DNA from: Nocardia nova
GTDB taxonomy: Bacteria; Actinomycetota; Actinomycetes; Mycobacteriales; Mycobacteriaceae
NCBI RefSeq assembly: GCF_002933465.1
Contig: NZ_PSZE01000002.1
Coordinates: 186,001 to 250,000, forward strand
Direction: 5' to 3'
Length of the DNA: 64,000 bases
Shown: positions 36,080 through 44,824 of the stretch, in pieces
Layout: every line of letters starts with the position of its first letter
Position numbering within the stretch: position 1 is the first letter of the stretch
Notes under the pieces: model-generated
Seen by the model: only the letters and a program-made list of their open reading frames with translations
Database searches by the model: none
Told to the model about the DNA's origin: nothing
Made by a program: the position numbers and the translations under genes

Positions 36080-37612
36080 ATGAACCACCCACGCCCACAA
36101 CCGAACCCGTCGCCGACGCCGCCACCCGTGCCGAGTGGTTACGGTGAGCCGGCGGCCACGCCACACCGTCCGGCGCCGCCGCCACCGAATGCCTTCCGCG
36201 AACCGCGGGGCATGGCGCCCCCACCGCTGGGTGCGAGCGCCGGATACCCGGCTCCCGCCGCAGGCCCTCCCGGGACACCGGCGGTGGCCCATCACGGGCC
36301 GGGCGCGGGCGGTCCCTCGCCCTATTCGGCCGCGAATCATACGCCGGCGGGTATCGCGCCTCCGGGCTCGCCGTCCGGTGGCTTCGGCACCGCGCCCGCC
36401 GGTCCCGGTGGCACCCCGCAATTCCCCGCGGCGCCGGAGAGTTCGGCGGATCCGGCGATGCTGCACCGGACCGAGCTCACCCGGACCTATCCGTGTCCGG
36501 CCTGTGGCGGCCAGCTGGTGTTCGACATCGCCTCGCAGCAGTTGCGGTGTCCCAGTTGCGGAAACTACTCGCCGCTCTCGGCGCCGCGGGCACCGGTCGT
36601 CGCGCGGGATCTGCGGCAGGCGATGGGGGAGTTGCGCGCGCTGCAGGCCGTGACCGCGGGGCCGCAGGTCACCGGGGATCGCGAGGTGAAGTGTCAGAAT
36701 TGCGGTGGCACAACCACATTCGTCGGCAGCCTGACCGCGACGCGCTGTCCCTACTGCGCCACGCCGATCCAACGCGACGACGTGCACAACGCTCCGGCCC
36801 GGCTACCGGTAGACGGAGTGCTCCCGTTCCGCATCGACGAGAAGGCGGCGCGTGAACGCGTCGAGAAGTGGATCGCGGGGCGGTGGTTCGCCCCGACCGC
36901 GTTCAAGAACTACAAGCGGCTCGGTTCGCTGGCGAGCGTCTACCACGCCTACTTCACCTACGACGCCGACGTGCACACATGGTATCGGGGCGAACGCGGC
37001 GACGAGTACACGGAGCGGTACTGGGACGACGGAGAACTGAAGAGCCGCACCGAAATTCGCTGGTATCCGGTGATGGGAGAGGTCGGTAACCGCTTCGACG
37101 ATCTGCCGATTCTCGCCAACGACATCGACGACAGCGCCCGCGTCGCCGAACTCGAACCCTGGCCGGTCGCGGAGGCCACCGGTTATTCGCCCGAGTATGT
37201 TGCCGGCCACCTGGCCCGCACCTACGATCGCGACGCCGAGGAGATGTTCCCGGTCGCCCGGACGCGGATGGAACAGGCCATCGAGCAGACCGTGCGCGAG
37301 GACATCGGCGGCGACCGCCAGCACATCCACGACCTGCGCTCGACCTGGAACTCGCTGGCGTACAAGCACATTCTGCTGCCGATCTGGCTGTTGACCGTGG
37401 TCTACGCGAACACCCCGTTCCGGGTCTACATCAACGGCTTGACCGGTGAGGTCATCGGGCAGCGGCCGTGGAGCAAGGGCAAACTCGCCGCGTTCGTGAC
37501 AGTCGTCACGCTGCTGATCATCGGCGCGGTGGTCGCACTGTCGATGTGGCACGGCGGCGGAACCCACCATCACAGCACCGGCCACACCACCGTCGTCCAC
37601 CACGGGAGCTGA
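36080..37612 (+). CDS. Zinc-ribbon membrane protein (YdjG-like partner of SPFH protein)
   Basis: 510 residues. Residues 1-130 are Pro/Gly/Ala-rich and disordered. Two zinc ribbons follow: CPACGG...CPSCGN near 137-157 and CQNCGG...CPYCAT near 210-232. The middle (PFRIDEKAARERVEKWIAGR) matches TFIIB-like zinc-ribbon proteins of the ydjGHI type. A transmembrane helix LAAFVTVVTLLIIGAVVAL near the end leaves a His-rich tail GGGTHHHSTGHTTVVHH that might bind metal. ATG 36080 follows GGGGGA. Likely anchors the SPFH protein to the membrane. Confidence 0.8.
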   Translation: MNHPRPQPNPSPTPPPVPSGYGEPAATPHRPAPPPPNAFREPRGMAPPPLGASAGYPAPAAGPPGTPAVAHHGPGAGGPSPYSAANHTPAGIAPPGSPSGGFGTAPAGPGGTPQFPAAPESSADPAMLHRTELTRTYPCPACGGQLVFDIASQQLRCPSCGNYSPLSAPRAPVVARDLRQAMGELRALQAVTAGPQVTGDREVKCQNCGGTTTFVGSLTATRCPYCATPIQRDDVHNAPARLPVDGVLPFRIDEKAARERVEKWIAGRWFAPTAFKNYKRLGSLASVYHAYFTYDADVHTWYRGERGDEYTERYWDDGELKSRTEIRWYPVMGEVGNRFDDLPILANDIDDSARVAELEPWPVAEATGYSPEYVAGHLARTYDRDAEEMFPVARTRMEQAIEQTVREDIGGDRQHIHDLRSTWNSLAYKHILLPIWLLTVVYANTPFRVYINGLTGEVIGQRPWSKGKLAAFVTVVTLLIIGAVVALSMWHGGGTHHHSTGHTTVVHHGS

Positions 37613-37613
37613 C

Positions 37614-38120
37614 ATGTTCGTGCTGCTACTGCTCGTGCTCGCCCTCGTGGTGATCGTGGGCGGGATCGTCGCGATCGGGGCGGTGGCCCTGGCCCATCAG
37701 CGCCGCCGCATCGCCGCCGAGAACCAGGTGGTACCGGGTACGGCCACCCGCGCACCCTCCGCCTGGGCGCGTTCACACGACCCCGAGGCCCGCCTGCACC
37801 GCCGCCTGCGCGATGCGATGACGGCGTTGCGCGCGGTGACGGCGTACGACACGGCGGCAACGGTCACCCTGCGCGCGGATCTGGAACAGTCGGCACTGGC
37901 TCTCGACGACCACCTGGTCGCGATCTCGATGCTGCATTCCGGCGCGCGGACGGCACAGCTGGCGCAGGCCGACCGCGCGGTCGCGGCGGTCGAGGCGGGA
38001 GTCGCCGACTATGCCACGGCGGCAACACAACCGGATCTCCGCGCGCTCGAGGCCGATCTGGCGGGGGTACGGGAGCGGTTGCGCACGGCCGACGACCTCC
38101 GCCGCGGCATCGGCAGCTAG
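37614..38120 (+). CDS. Membrane-anchored helical protein (third member of SPFH set)
   Basis: 168 residues. An N-terminal helix FVLLLLVLALVVIVGGIVAI anchors it, and the remaining 130 residues are alpha-helical and Ala/Leu/Asp-rich, suitable for coiled-coil contacts. No named family seen. It follows the zinc-ribbon gene after one base and clearly belongs to its operon, in the place of YdjH-like proteins. The stop overlaps the end of the opposing methyltransferase gene by four bases. Confidence 0.75.
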   Translation: MFVLLLLVLALVVIVGGIVAIGAVALAHQRRRIAAENQVVPGTATRAPSAWARSHDPEARLHRRLRDAMTALRAVTAYDTAATVTLRADLEQSALALDDHLVAISMLHSGARTAQLAQADRAVAAVEAGVADYATAATQPDLRALEADLAGVRERLRTADDLRRGIGS

Positions 38121-38944
38121 CTCCCGGCGCTCATCCGGGTTCCACATACCACCGTCGCGCCGTAGTCGGACGATTCCGCGATCGCGGGGCGCAGCCCGGC
38201 GGCCGCGACGATCGCTGTGGCGGTATCGATCTGGCCGGTGCCGATCTCGACCAGCACCCACCCGCCGATCGTCAGCCACCGCCCGGCGGCATCGGCCACG
38301 CGGCGCAGCACGTCGAGTCCGTCGGCGCCGCCGTCGAGGGCGGTGCGGGGTTCGTGGTCGCGGGCTTCCGGCGGCATCCGGGCGATCATCGCGGTCGGCA
38401 CATACGGGGTGTTGGCCAGGATCAGATCCACGCGCCCGATCAGTTCGCCGGGCAGAGCGGCGAACAGGTCACCCTGAAAGACCCGCGCGCCCAGCGGTTC
38501 CAGATTGCGCCGCGCGCACGCCACCGCGGCGGTGTCGATATCGGCGGCGACCAGTTCGACGTCCACCCCGCCGGCGCGCAACGCGGTCGTCGCGGCCAGG
38601 CCCAACGCGCCCGAGCCACAACACATGTCGACGACGGTGCGCCGATCGCCCGATCGGGCGGCGGTGCGTTCGAGGGCCTCGTCGATCAGGAACGCGGTGC
38701 GTTGCCGCGGTACGAACACGCTGGGGTCGAGCGCCACCCGCACACCGCGAAAGTCGGCCCAGCCCAGGAGATATTCGAGCGGTATGCCGTCGACGCGGCG
38801 TGCGACGAGTGCGGAGAGCTGGCCGGGGGAGGAGGCGGCCTGCCGGAGCAGGGCCGCTTCCTCCTCGGCGAAGACGCATCCGGCACGGCGCAGGTCGGCC
38901 ACGATCGTATCGGTGGCGGACTCGTCGGATTCGGGGTCGATCAC
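38117..38944 (-). CDS. PrmC/HemK-type N5-glutamine methyltransferase
   Basis: 275-residue SAM-dependent methyltransferase of the HemK/PrmC family, which methylates glutamine in release-factor GGQ loops. Motif I is VVDMCCGSGALGLA; the substrate loop reads ANTPYVPT where PrmC has NPPY, a form common in a second, less studied actinobacterial group. N-terminal helical PrmC domain (LVARRVDGIPLEYLLGWADF) is present. It may therefore act on a protein other than release factors. Stands alone on the minus strand. Confidence 0.8.
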   Translation of the reverse strand: MIDPESDESATDTIVADLRRAGCVFAEEEAALLRQAASSPGQLSALVARRVDGIPLEYLLGWADFRGVRVALDPSVFVPRQRTAFLIDEALERTAARSGDRRTVVDMCCGSGALGLAATTALRAGGVDVELVAADIDTAAVACARRNLEPLGARVFQGDLFAALPGELIGRVDLILANTPYVPTAMIARMPPEARDHEPRTALDGGADGLDVLRRVADAAGRWLTIGGWVLVEIGTGQIDTATAIVAAAGLRPAIAESSDYGATVVCGTRMSAGS

Positions 38945-38989
38945 CCCACCATTGTCGGTGCCGCGTCAAACACAATTTCCGTGCGCCGA

Positions 38990-39874
38990 TCAGCGAGTCG
39001 ACGGCAGCAGGAAGGTGCGGGTCGCGTCGAGATAGATGCCGCGCTGCGCGGCCTTGCTCGGCGGCGGCAGCTGCGACACCAGCTGATCCAGCGAGGTCGT
39101 CGCCCCGACCACGCGGGTGCCGGCGACGATGAAATCGGCCACCGCGCGGCGGATGTGGTTCGGTGAGGTCACCACGACCGCGCTGGTCGCTCCGGCGTCC
39201 TGAAGCATCCGGGTGCTGAACAGCGCGTTCTGCACGGTCGAATTGGCGCGGTCCTCGACCAGCACGCGGGAGGCCGGAATGCCGTGGCCGATCAGCCAGC
39301 CCGCCATCGCGGCGGCTTCGGGTACTCCGTTCTGCGGGTTGCCGCCGGTCACCACGATCGGCGACATCGGCGCCGCGATCGCCTGCAACCACGCGGCGGT
39401 GAGCCGGTTGACCAGTTCGGGACGCAGGCTGCCGTCGGGCAGCAGGCCGTAGCCGAGCACCACGATGCCGGTCTGCGGACCGACCAGCGCCGGGAGCGGA
39501 TTGGGCAGGGTGCCCACGGCCGCGCCGATGGCACCGATGAGATTGCGGGCCCCCTGGGCCATGCCGGGGTCGATGGCGGCCAGCCGGTTGAACGCGGCTT
39601 CGCGCGTGAGCAGATCGCCGGTGTAGTCCGACCAGATACCTTGCAGGGCCAGCGCCTGCGCGTCGTCGGGTGTGTTGTCCAGCAGCGAGCGCAGATCGGC
39701 CAGACCCGCGGCATCGTTGCCATTGACGAAGTTCTCCTGAGCCGAGTTGTACAGCGGCGCCGGTCCGTCGGCGGCGGTGGCCGTCGCGGTGAGTGGTCCG
39801 GCCAGCAGCGCGGCCGCCGAGGCCGCGATGAGAAGATGTTTCACACGTCTGGCGATGTTCACTGCAGTCGACAC
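38990..39874 (-). CDS. Secreted DUF218 (YdcF/SanA-like) protein
   Basis: 294 residues. Signal peptide HLLIAASAAALLAGPLTATA ending near ATAADG. A TPR-like helical segment follows (residues 45-135), then the DUF218 domain: GIVVLGYGLLPDGSLRPELV, VVTGGNPQNGVPEA, VEDRANSTVQNA and VVTSPNHIRRA. DUF218 proteins are linked to cell-envelope integrity and may bind nucleotide or sugar ligands. GTG 39874 is chosen; a GTG 12 bases later is possible. Confidence 0.8.
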   Translation of the reverse strand: MSTAVNIARRVKHLLIAASAAALLAGPLTATATAADGPAPLYNSAQENFVNGNDAAGLADLRSLLDNTPDDAQALALQGIWSDYTGDLLTREAAFNRLAAIDPGMAQGARNLIGAIGAAVGTLPNPLPALVGPQTGIVVLGYGLLPDGSLRPELVNRLTAAWLQAIAAPMSPIVVTGGNPQNGVPEAAAMAGWLIGHGIPASRVLVEDRANSTVQNALFSTRMLQDAGATSAVVVTSPNHIRRAVADFIVAGTRVVGATTSLDQLVSQLPPPSKAAQRGIYLDATRTFLLPSTR

Positions 39875-40042
39875 CTTTCCGGGCGAGCGGTATCCCGCGT
39901 GGGTGGGGTGGGGCATTGGCACAGCCGTGCCCACCATACGGGCCGAATCGGCGAGGGCCCCGGATTTACCACCGCTCGAGTCGGCATTCGCTGAGGCGGC
40001 GGCGGACGTCGGCGCAGGTGCGCGGACCGATAAGGTGGCCGG

Positions 40043-40891
40043 GTGGACACCATTTCGCTGACCGGCAAACAACTCGCCGCCGACCTCAACGCCGAGACGA
40101 AGAATCGCGCCGCCGCACAGGCTGAATCCGGGGCTGCCCCCCGCCTGGTGCTGGTGGTGGCCAACGACGATCCGGCCAGCGGGTGGTATGTCAATTCGCT
40201 GCAACGCGCGGCAGGTCGCCTCGGAATCGACTGCGAGACAACCGATCTCGGCGCGCAGGCAAGTGCCGCGGAGATTCGCGAGGCGCTGGCAAAGCTCAGC
40301 GAGGACCCGGCGGTGCACGCGGTGATGCTGCAGACGCCGCTGCCCGCAGGTGTCGAACTGAACGACGTCAGCGCGGCCATCGCCGCGGCCAAGGATGTCG
40401 ACGGCGTCAGCCCGCTGTCGCTGGGACTGCTCGCCGCCGGACTGCCCGGATTCCCGCCCGCCACCTCACAGGCGGTGGTGGAGTTGGCCAAACATCACGA
40501 CATCCCACTGGCGGGCCGGCACGTCGCGGTCGTCGGCCGTTCGAACGTGGTGGGCAAACCTCTGGCACAGCTGCTGCTGGCCGAGAATGCGACGGTGACG
40601 GTGTGCCATTCGCGCACCACGGACCTGCCGGCGGTCACCTCGGCCGCCGACATCGTGGTCGCGGCAGCCGGGCGGGCCGGGTTGATCGGTGGCGACCACG
40701 TGCGCGAGGGCGCGGTGGTCATCGACGTGGGTACGAACGAGGGTTCCGACGGTGGCATCGTCGGCGATGTGGACGCCGCTTCGGTCCAGGGCCGGGCGGC
40801 CGCGCTGAGTCCGGTTCCCGGCGGTGTCGGACCCGTCACCACCGCGCTGCTGATGCGGCACGTGGTGGAGGCGGCCGAAGCGGCGCGTTGA
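40043..40891 (+). CDS. folD: FolD-like methylene-THF dehydrogenase lacking the cyclohydrolase lysine
   Basis: 282 residues, FolD fold: NADP site VVGRSNVVGKPLAQLLL, DVDGVSPL substrate loop, GVGPVTTALL at the end. In normal FolD the YVxxK motif supplies Tyr and the catalytic Lys needed for cyclohydrolase and assists the dehydrogenase. Here the same place reads Y49-V-N-S-L53, so Lys is replaced by Leu, and the usual PCTP loop reads PPATS. The protein may keep dehydrogenase activity only, or bind folate without turnover. An FchA-like cyclohydrolase gene lies 900 bases away (41789-42445). GTG 40043 start. Confidence 0.85.
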   Translation: MDTISLTGKQLAADLNAETKNRAAAQAESGAAPRLVLVVANDDPASGWYVNSLQRAAGRLGIDCETTDLGAQASAAEIREALAKLSEDPAVHAVMLQTPLPAGVELNDVSAAIAAAKDVDGVSPLSLGLLAAGLPGFPPATSQAVVELAKHHDIPLAGRHVAVVGRSNVVGKPLAQLLLAENATVTVCHSRTTDLPAVTSAADIVVAAAGRAGLIGGDHVREGAVVIDVGTNEGSDGGIVGDVDAASVQGRAAALSPVPGGVGPVTTALLMRHVVEAAEAAR

Positions 40892-40907
40892 TCACCAGGC
40901 GCGTTGG

Positions 40908-41648
40908 TCACCAGTGGGTGGTCACCGGATCGCCCACACTCACGTTGTCGTAGTACCACTCGGCATCGGCGGGGGCCAGGTTGATGCAGCCGTGGCTGAC
41001 ATTCGAATTGCCCTGCTGCCCGACCGACCACGGCGCCGAATGCACGAAGACGCCGCCCGAGGTGAGCCGTTCGGCGAACTCGCCGGTCAGGTAGTAGCCC
41101 TCCGGATCGTCGAGCGGAATGCCGATGGTGCGCGAGTCGAAGATGATGGTGCGGTCCTTCTCCATCACGGGGAAGGTGCCCACCGGGGTCTCGCGCCCGG
41201 GCTTCCCCATCGAGGCGGGCATGACCCGTGGCGCCTGCCCGGGAATGAACACGGTGAACGTATGTGCCGACATATCGGCATCGGCGCTGGTCCCGCCGTC
41301 GGTTCGGAATTCGGATCGAGCGTTGCCGGCGGTCACGGTGAATCGCGCGTCGGCCGGCAGGTATCCGGTGGAGTTCCAGACCAGTTCCCTGTCGTTGGTC
41401 CAGGAGAACCTCCCGGCCTGGGCGCCGACGTGCACGGATCGTTCGGCGCGGGCGCGATCGGTGACGGGTGCGGTGAACCGGACGGTGACCGGATGGGCGA
41501 TTCCGACGACGGCGCCGTTGCTCGGTGAAATCGAGGCCACGGATGTGGTCTGCGGTGTCACCAGGACCGCTGCCGCGGTGCCCGTGGTGACTGCGGCCAG
41601 TACTGCTATGACTGTCGCCAGGAATACATGACGCATCATATTCCTCAT
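40908..41648 (-). CDS. L,D-transpeptidase (YkuD), exported
   Basis: 246 residues. Signal/anchor VFLATVIAVLAAVTTGTAAA, an Ig-like domain (SPSNGAVVGIAHPVTVRF, about 42-125), then the YkuD catalytic domain with VFVHSAPW and S218-H-G-C221 where Cys221 is the nucleophile. Forms 3-3 cross-links in peptidoglycan, as in LdtMt1 of M. tuberculosis. Family length and layout match the short Ldts with one Ig domain. Converges on the folD-like gene. Confidence 0.92.
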   Translation of the reverse strand: MRNMMRHVFLATVIAVLAAVTTGTAAAVLVTPQTTSVASISPSNGAVVGIAHPVTVRFTAPVTDRARAERSVHVGAQAGRFSWTNDRELVWNSTGYLPADARFTVTAGNARSEFRTDGGTSADADMSAHTFTVFIPGQAPRVMPASMGKPGRETPVGTFPVMEKDRTIIFDSRTIGIPLDDPEGYYLTGEFAERLTSGGVFVHSAPWSVGQQGNSNVSHGCINLAPADAEWYYDNVSVGDPVTTHW

Positions 41649-41788
41649 GGCTCCACCCCCTCAGGTGGTGTGTGGATCAGGACCTCGATCCTAATTCCGG
41701 ATGATCATGGTCGCCGGAATAGTTTTTGCTTCGTAACGACAGTTACGGTGTGGCAAACAAGATGTAGCCGAGGGGTGTGGTAATGCGA

Positions 41789-42445
41789 TCAGCCGACGAC
41801 GGCCGCGAGAACGTCCGTGTGCAGCGCATCCGCGCGCGCGAAGATCTCCTCGATGCGCTGCAGCGCGGGCGCGAACTCCTCGGCCTCGTGGTCGCCGAGC
41901 GAGCCGACGTTGATGGCGATATTCAACTGTGAACTGGCAGCTGCGGCCCGCGTGGCGTCGGCGGCGGCGCCGATGTCGGTGACCACGTTCGGATTGCCGA
42001 TCGGCAGCAGATCCGCGGCCAGTGAGAGCACCTCGTCGGCTTCGGCGACCACTGCGGCCGGCACTCGCGCGGCCTGCAGCAGTGCCGAGGCGATCGCGTC
42101 CTTGCGGGCCGCGACCTGCTCGTCGGTGTCTTTGGGCAGTTTGTAAGCCGCGCCGACCGCGGTGAAGGCGGTGGCGTCGGCGTCGGCCAGGGCCAGCGCG
42201 CGCTCACGGGCGGCGTCGGCCGCCGCGATGATCCGATCGATCGCCGGGCGGTTGTCGGCGTCCTTGGCGCGGGTGGTGTAACGGGCCACCATCGCCACCA
42301 GGGCAGCTCCCTGGGCGGCGTGCAGCGCCGCGACCGCACCGCCGCCGGGCGCGGGGATCTTGGCGGCGAGATCGTCCAGGTAGCGGCCGATCGTCGACTC
42401 TCCGAACGTCGTGGTGTCCGGCGACGATGCGGTGTCCTGAGACAT
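41789..42445 (-). CDS. FTCD_C/FchA-family methenyl-THF cyclohydrolase or cyclodeaminase
   Basis: 218-residue all-helical protein of the formimidoyl-THF cyclodeaminase/FchA cyclohydrolase family. The N-terminal TIGRYLDDLAAKIPAPGGGA and the segment GNPNVVTDIGAAADATRAA are signatures. Bacterial stand-alone members convert methenyl-THF to formyl-THF. No histidine-degradation genes surround it, which favours a cyclohydrolase. ATG 42445 has GGGAGG upstream. Close to the FolD paralogue that lacks its own cyclohydrolase lysine. Confidence 0.85.
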   Translation of the reverse strand: MSQDTASSPDTTTFGESTIGRYLDDLAAKIPAPGGGAVAALHAAQGAALVAMVARYTTRAKDADNRPAIDRIIAAADAARERALALADADATAFTAVGAAYKLPKDTDEQVAARKDAIASALLQAARVPAAVVAEADEVLSLAADLLPIGNPNVVTDIGAAADATRAAAASSQLNIAINVGSLGDHEAEEFAPALQRIEEIFARADALHTDVLAAVVG

Positions 42446-42644
42446 GCTGCGGGGCCTCCCGTTTCGAGGAATCGGTGTGCGGTACGCCGATAACCGTACC
42501 GGGCCGCGCGCCCGATCATCGACCGGGCCGCACCGCCCTGTCGCGGACGGCGTGCGGGCGGTGTGGAGGATGGAACCCGAGGCCACCCCCGGCCGCGATC
42601 GCGGATCGCGGTTTGTGCCGGGTGGTGCAGTGCGGTAACCTCAC

Positions 42645-42658
42645 TGCAACTGGTTGCA
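42645..42658. promoter_or_regulatory. Palindrome upstream of LLM oxidoreductase
   Basis: TGCAACTGGTTGCA is a 6-2-6 inverted repeat ending 20 bases before the start codon at 42679, with a further TTGCATA at 42670-42676. Likely binding site for a repressor not encoded next door. Confidence 0.45.
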
Positions 42659-42678
42659 TATGAATGGAGTTGCATACG

Positions 42679-43716
42679 ATGCGGATCGGGTTGGGCATCA
42701 ACTATGCGGGGGGCTTCAAAGAGGTCGTGGCCGAGGTCGCCGATCTGGAACGGGCCGGCCTGGACATCGTCTTCGTGCCCGAGGCCTACTCCTACGACGC
42801 GGTGAGCGGACTGGGATATCTGGCGGCCAAGACCGAACGGGTGCAGCTGGCCTCGGGCATTCTGCAGCTCTACACCCGCACGCCCACGCTCACCGCGATG
42901 ACCGCGGCGGGTCTGGACTACGTCTCCGACGGCCGCTACGTCCTCGGTCTGGGCGCCTCGGGACCGCAGGTCATCGAGGGGTTCCACGGCGTGCCCTACG
43001 ACGCGCCGATCGGTCGCACCCGAGAGGTCGTGGAGATCTGCCGCAAGGTATGGCGGCGCGAGCGCCTGGAATACCGGGGCAAGTACTACACGATCCCGCT
43101 GCCCGCCGAACGCGGCACCGGACTGGGCAAACCGCTGAAGCTGATCAACCACCCGGTACGCGACCGCATCCCGGTGCTGCTGGCCGCGCTCGGCCCGAAG
43201 AACGTGCAGCTGGCCGCCGAACTGGCCGAGGGCTGGCAGCCGATCTTCTTCCTGCCGGAGAAGGCCCGTGACGTGTGGGGCGAGGCGCTGGCCGCCGGAA
43301 AGGCGAAACGCGATCCGGAACTCGGCGACCTCGACGTCTACGCTGGCCCGGCGCTCGCGATCGGCGACAACGTGGAGCCGCTGCGGGAGTTCGTCAAGCC
43401 GCATCTGGCGCTCTACATCGGCGGCATGGGCGCCAAGAGCAAGAACTTCTACCACTCGCTGGCCACGCAGTACGGCTACGGCGCCGAGGCCGACCGCATT
43501 CAGGAGCTGTATCTGGCCGGCAAGAAGGACGAGGCCGCCAAAGTCGTGCCCGACGCTCTGGTGCGTGACATCTCGCTGATCGGTTCGGCGGGCTTCGTCA
43601 AGGAGCGGGTGGCGGCGTTCCGGGAGGCCGGGGTCACGGTGCTGAACGTGATGCCGCTGGCCGCGACCGCGCCGGAACGGGTGAAGCTGATCGAACAGCT
43701 GCGCGAGCTGGTCTGA
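42679..43716 (+). CDS. LLM-class F420-dependent oxidoreductase
   Basis: 345 residues, luciferase-like TIM barrel using F420 (or flavin). Core signature: RIGLGINYAGGFKEVVAEVA at the start, VQLASGILQLYTRTPTLTAM, GRYVLGLGASGPQVIEGFHG, and KSKNFYHSLATQYGYGAEAD; common in mycobacteria and Nocardia, where it is often unassigned. Two starts fit: ATG 42664 and ATG 42679. The GGAG at 42666-42669 gives good spacing only for 42679. A hairpin (43724-43753) follows. Confidence 0.88.
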   Translation: MRIGLGINYAGGFKEVVAEVADLERAGLDIVFVPEAYSYDAVSGLGYLAAKTERVQLASGILQLYTRTPTLTAMTAAGLDYVSDGRYVLGLGASGPQVIEGFHGVPYDAPIGRTREVVEICRKVWRRERLEYRGKYYTIPLPAERGTGLGKPLKLINHPVRDRIPVLLAALGPKNVQLAAELAEGWQPIFFLPEKARDVWGEALAAGKAKRDPELGDLDVYAGPALAIGDNVEPLREFVKPHLALYIGGMGAKSKNFYHSLATQYGYGAEADRIQELYLAGKKDEAAKVVPDALVRDISLIGSAGFVKERVAAFREAGVTVLNVMPLAATAPERVKLIEQLRELV

Positions 43717-43723
43717 TCGGCGT

Positions 43724-43753
43724 GGCCGGCAGTCCGCTTCCGGGCTGCCGGCC
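43724..43753. terminator. Hairpin between LLM and STAS genes
   Basis: GGCCGGCAG (43724-43732) pairs perfectly with CTGCCGGCC (43745-43753). It lies just after the LLM stop and beyond the end of the opposing STAS gene, so it may act in both directions. Confidence 0.6.
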
Positions 43754-43791
43754 GTGTCCGGTCGGTCTCTGTCCGGTCGGTCCCTGCCGGC

Positions 43792-44181
43792 TCAGCCCTG
43801 GTGCAGCGCCGCGAGCGCGGCGTCGAGGGTGGGGTGCAGGGCGAATACCTGATCGAGATTGGTCAGTTTGAGCTGTCTGCTGGTGGCCGGTCCCTCGGCG
43901 ACCAGGACGATGCTCGTCGCGGAGCCGGCCCGCTGATGGGCGGCCACCAGGGCGGCCATACCGGCCGAGGCCAGGAAACTCACCTGCAACAGGTCGATGA
44001 TCAGCGCCGCGGGTCTACCGCCGAGGGTCGCCTCGATCGCACTCTCCAGTGCGGGCGCGGTCGCCAAGTCCACCTCGCCGGCCACCGTGAGCACGGTCGC
44101 ATCGTCGTGCACGCTGACCGAGGTGGTCATCGCGTCGGCGAGGGGATACGCGTCTCCGGAAGTATTGGTCACGGTTGTCAA
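43792..44181 (-). CDS. Anti-anti-sigma (STAS) protein
   Basis: 129 residues, one STAS domain of the anti-anti-sigma type. TVLTVAGEVDLATAPALESAI at the beta-1/2 region and DLLQVSFLASAGMAALV, where Ser72 is the likely phosphorylation site. Dephosphorylated, such proteins take an anti-sigma kinase away from its sigma factor. No kinase or sigma gene adjoins; the stressosome at 50-55 kb might act on it, but that is speculation. Confidence 0.85.
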   Translation of the reverse strand: MTTVTNTSGDAYPLADAMTTSVSVHDDATVLTVAGEVDLATAPALESAIEATLGGRPAALIIDLLQVSFLASAGMAALVAAHQRAGSATSIVLVAEGPATSRQLKLTNLDQVFALHPTLDAALAALHQG

Positions 44182-44410
44182 TCTACCTGCTGGGTACCCG
44201 AGGCTCGCTCCGGCCGGGCAATTGCCTTCCGGCGCAAGGAGTTAACCGCGGAGTTAACCGCGCGACGCGCGCGAAATCCCTCGCCCGTGCGCACCGGCGG
44301 AGGTGTCGTCGCGGATTTCCCGGGTATCGCGAGCACAACCGGAGAGGCGGTTCGCTCGCGGGCGGAGCGAGGTCGCCCGATTCGATCGGCGCCCGGAGGA
44401 GTGGTTGGTG

Positions 44411-44824
44411 ATGGCGCATATCGAGAACGGCCGAGCGCCGGAGACGGCGTCGGTGGCCGAATTGGTCGGCACCACCACGGAGCAACTGAGCCGGCTGGTC
44501 CGTGCGGAGGCGAAACTCGCCGTCGTCGAGGCGCAGGGCAAGGCCAAACGCCTGGGAACCGGCGCCGGACTCGTCGGTGCCGCCGCCGTGCTGGGGCTGG
44601 CGGTGATCGGTGCGCTGGTCGCGGCGGCGATCATGGGGCTGGCGGTGGTGTTGCCCGCGTGGGCGTCCGCGTTGATAGTGGCCGGCGCGCTGGCCGTGGT
44701 CGCCGGCGTCTTCGGTCTGCTCGGGCGGACGAGCATCCGTAAGGGGAGTCCGCCGATGCCCGAGCAGGCCGCCGCGAATGTCCGGGAAGATGTGGCCGTC
44801 ATCAAGGAGAGGACTCGGCGATGA
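44411..44824 (+). CDS. Phage-holin-family (PF07332) membrane protein
   Basis: 137 residues. N-terminal amphipathic part (SVAELVGTTTEQLSRLVRAE) then two membrane helices, GAGLVGAAAVLGLAVIGALV and LPAWASALIVAGALAVVAGV, and a charged tail. Actinobacterial 'putative actinobacterial holin-X / holin superfamily III' proteins look like this and are chromosomal, not phage; function unknown, probably envelope related. Overlaps the DUF3618 gene by four bases (ATGA). Confidence 0.8.
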   Translation: MAHIENGRAPETASVAELVGTTTEQLSRLVRAEAKLAVVEAQGKAKRLGTGAGLVGAAAVLGLAVIGALVAAAIMGLAVVLPAWASALIVAGALAVVAGVFGLLGRTSIRKGSPPMPEQAAANVREDVAVIKERTRR

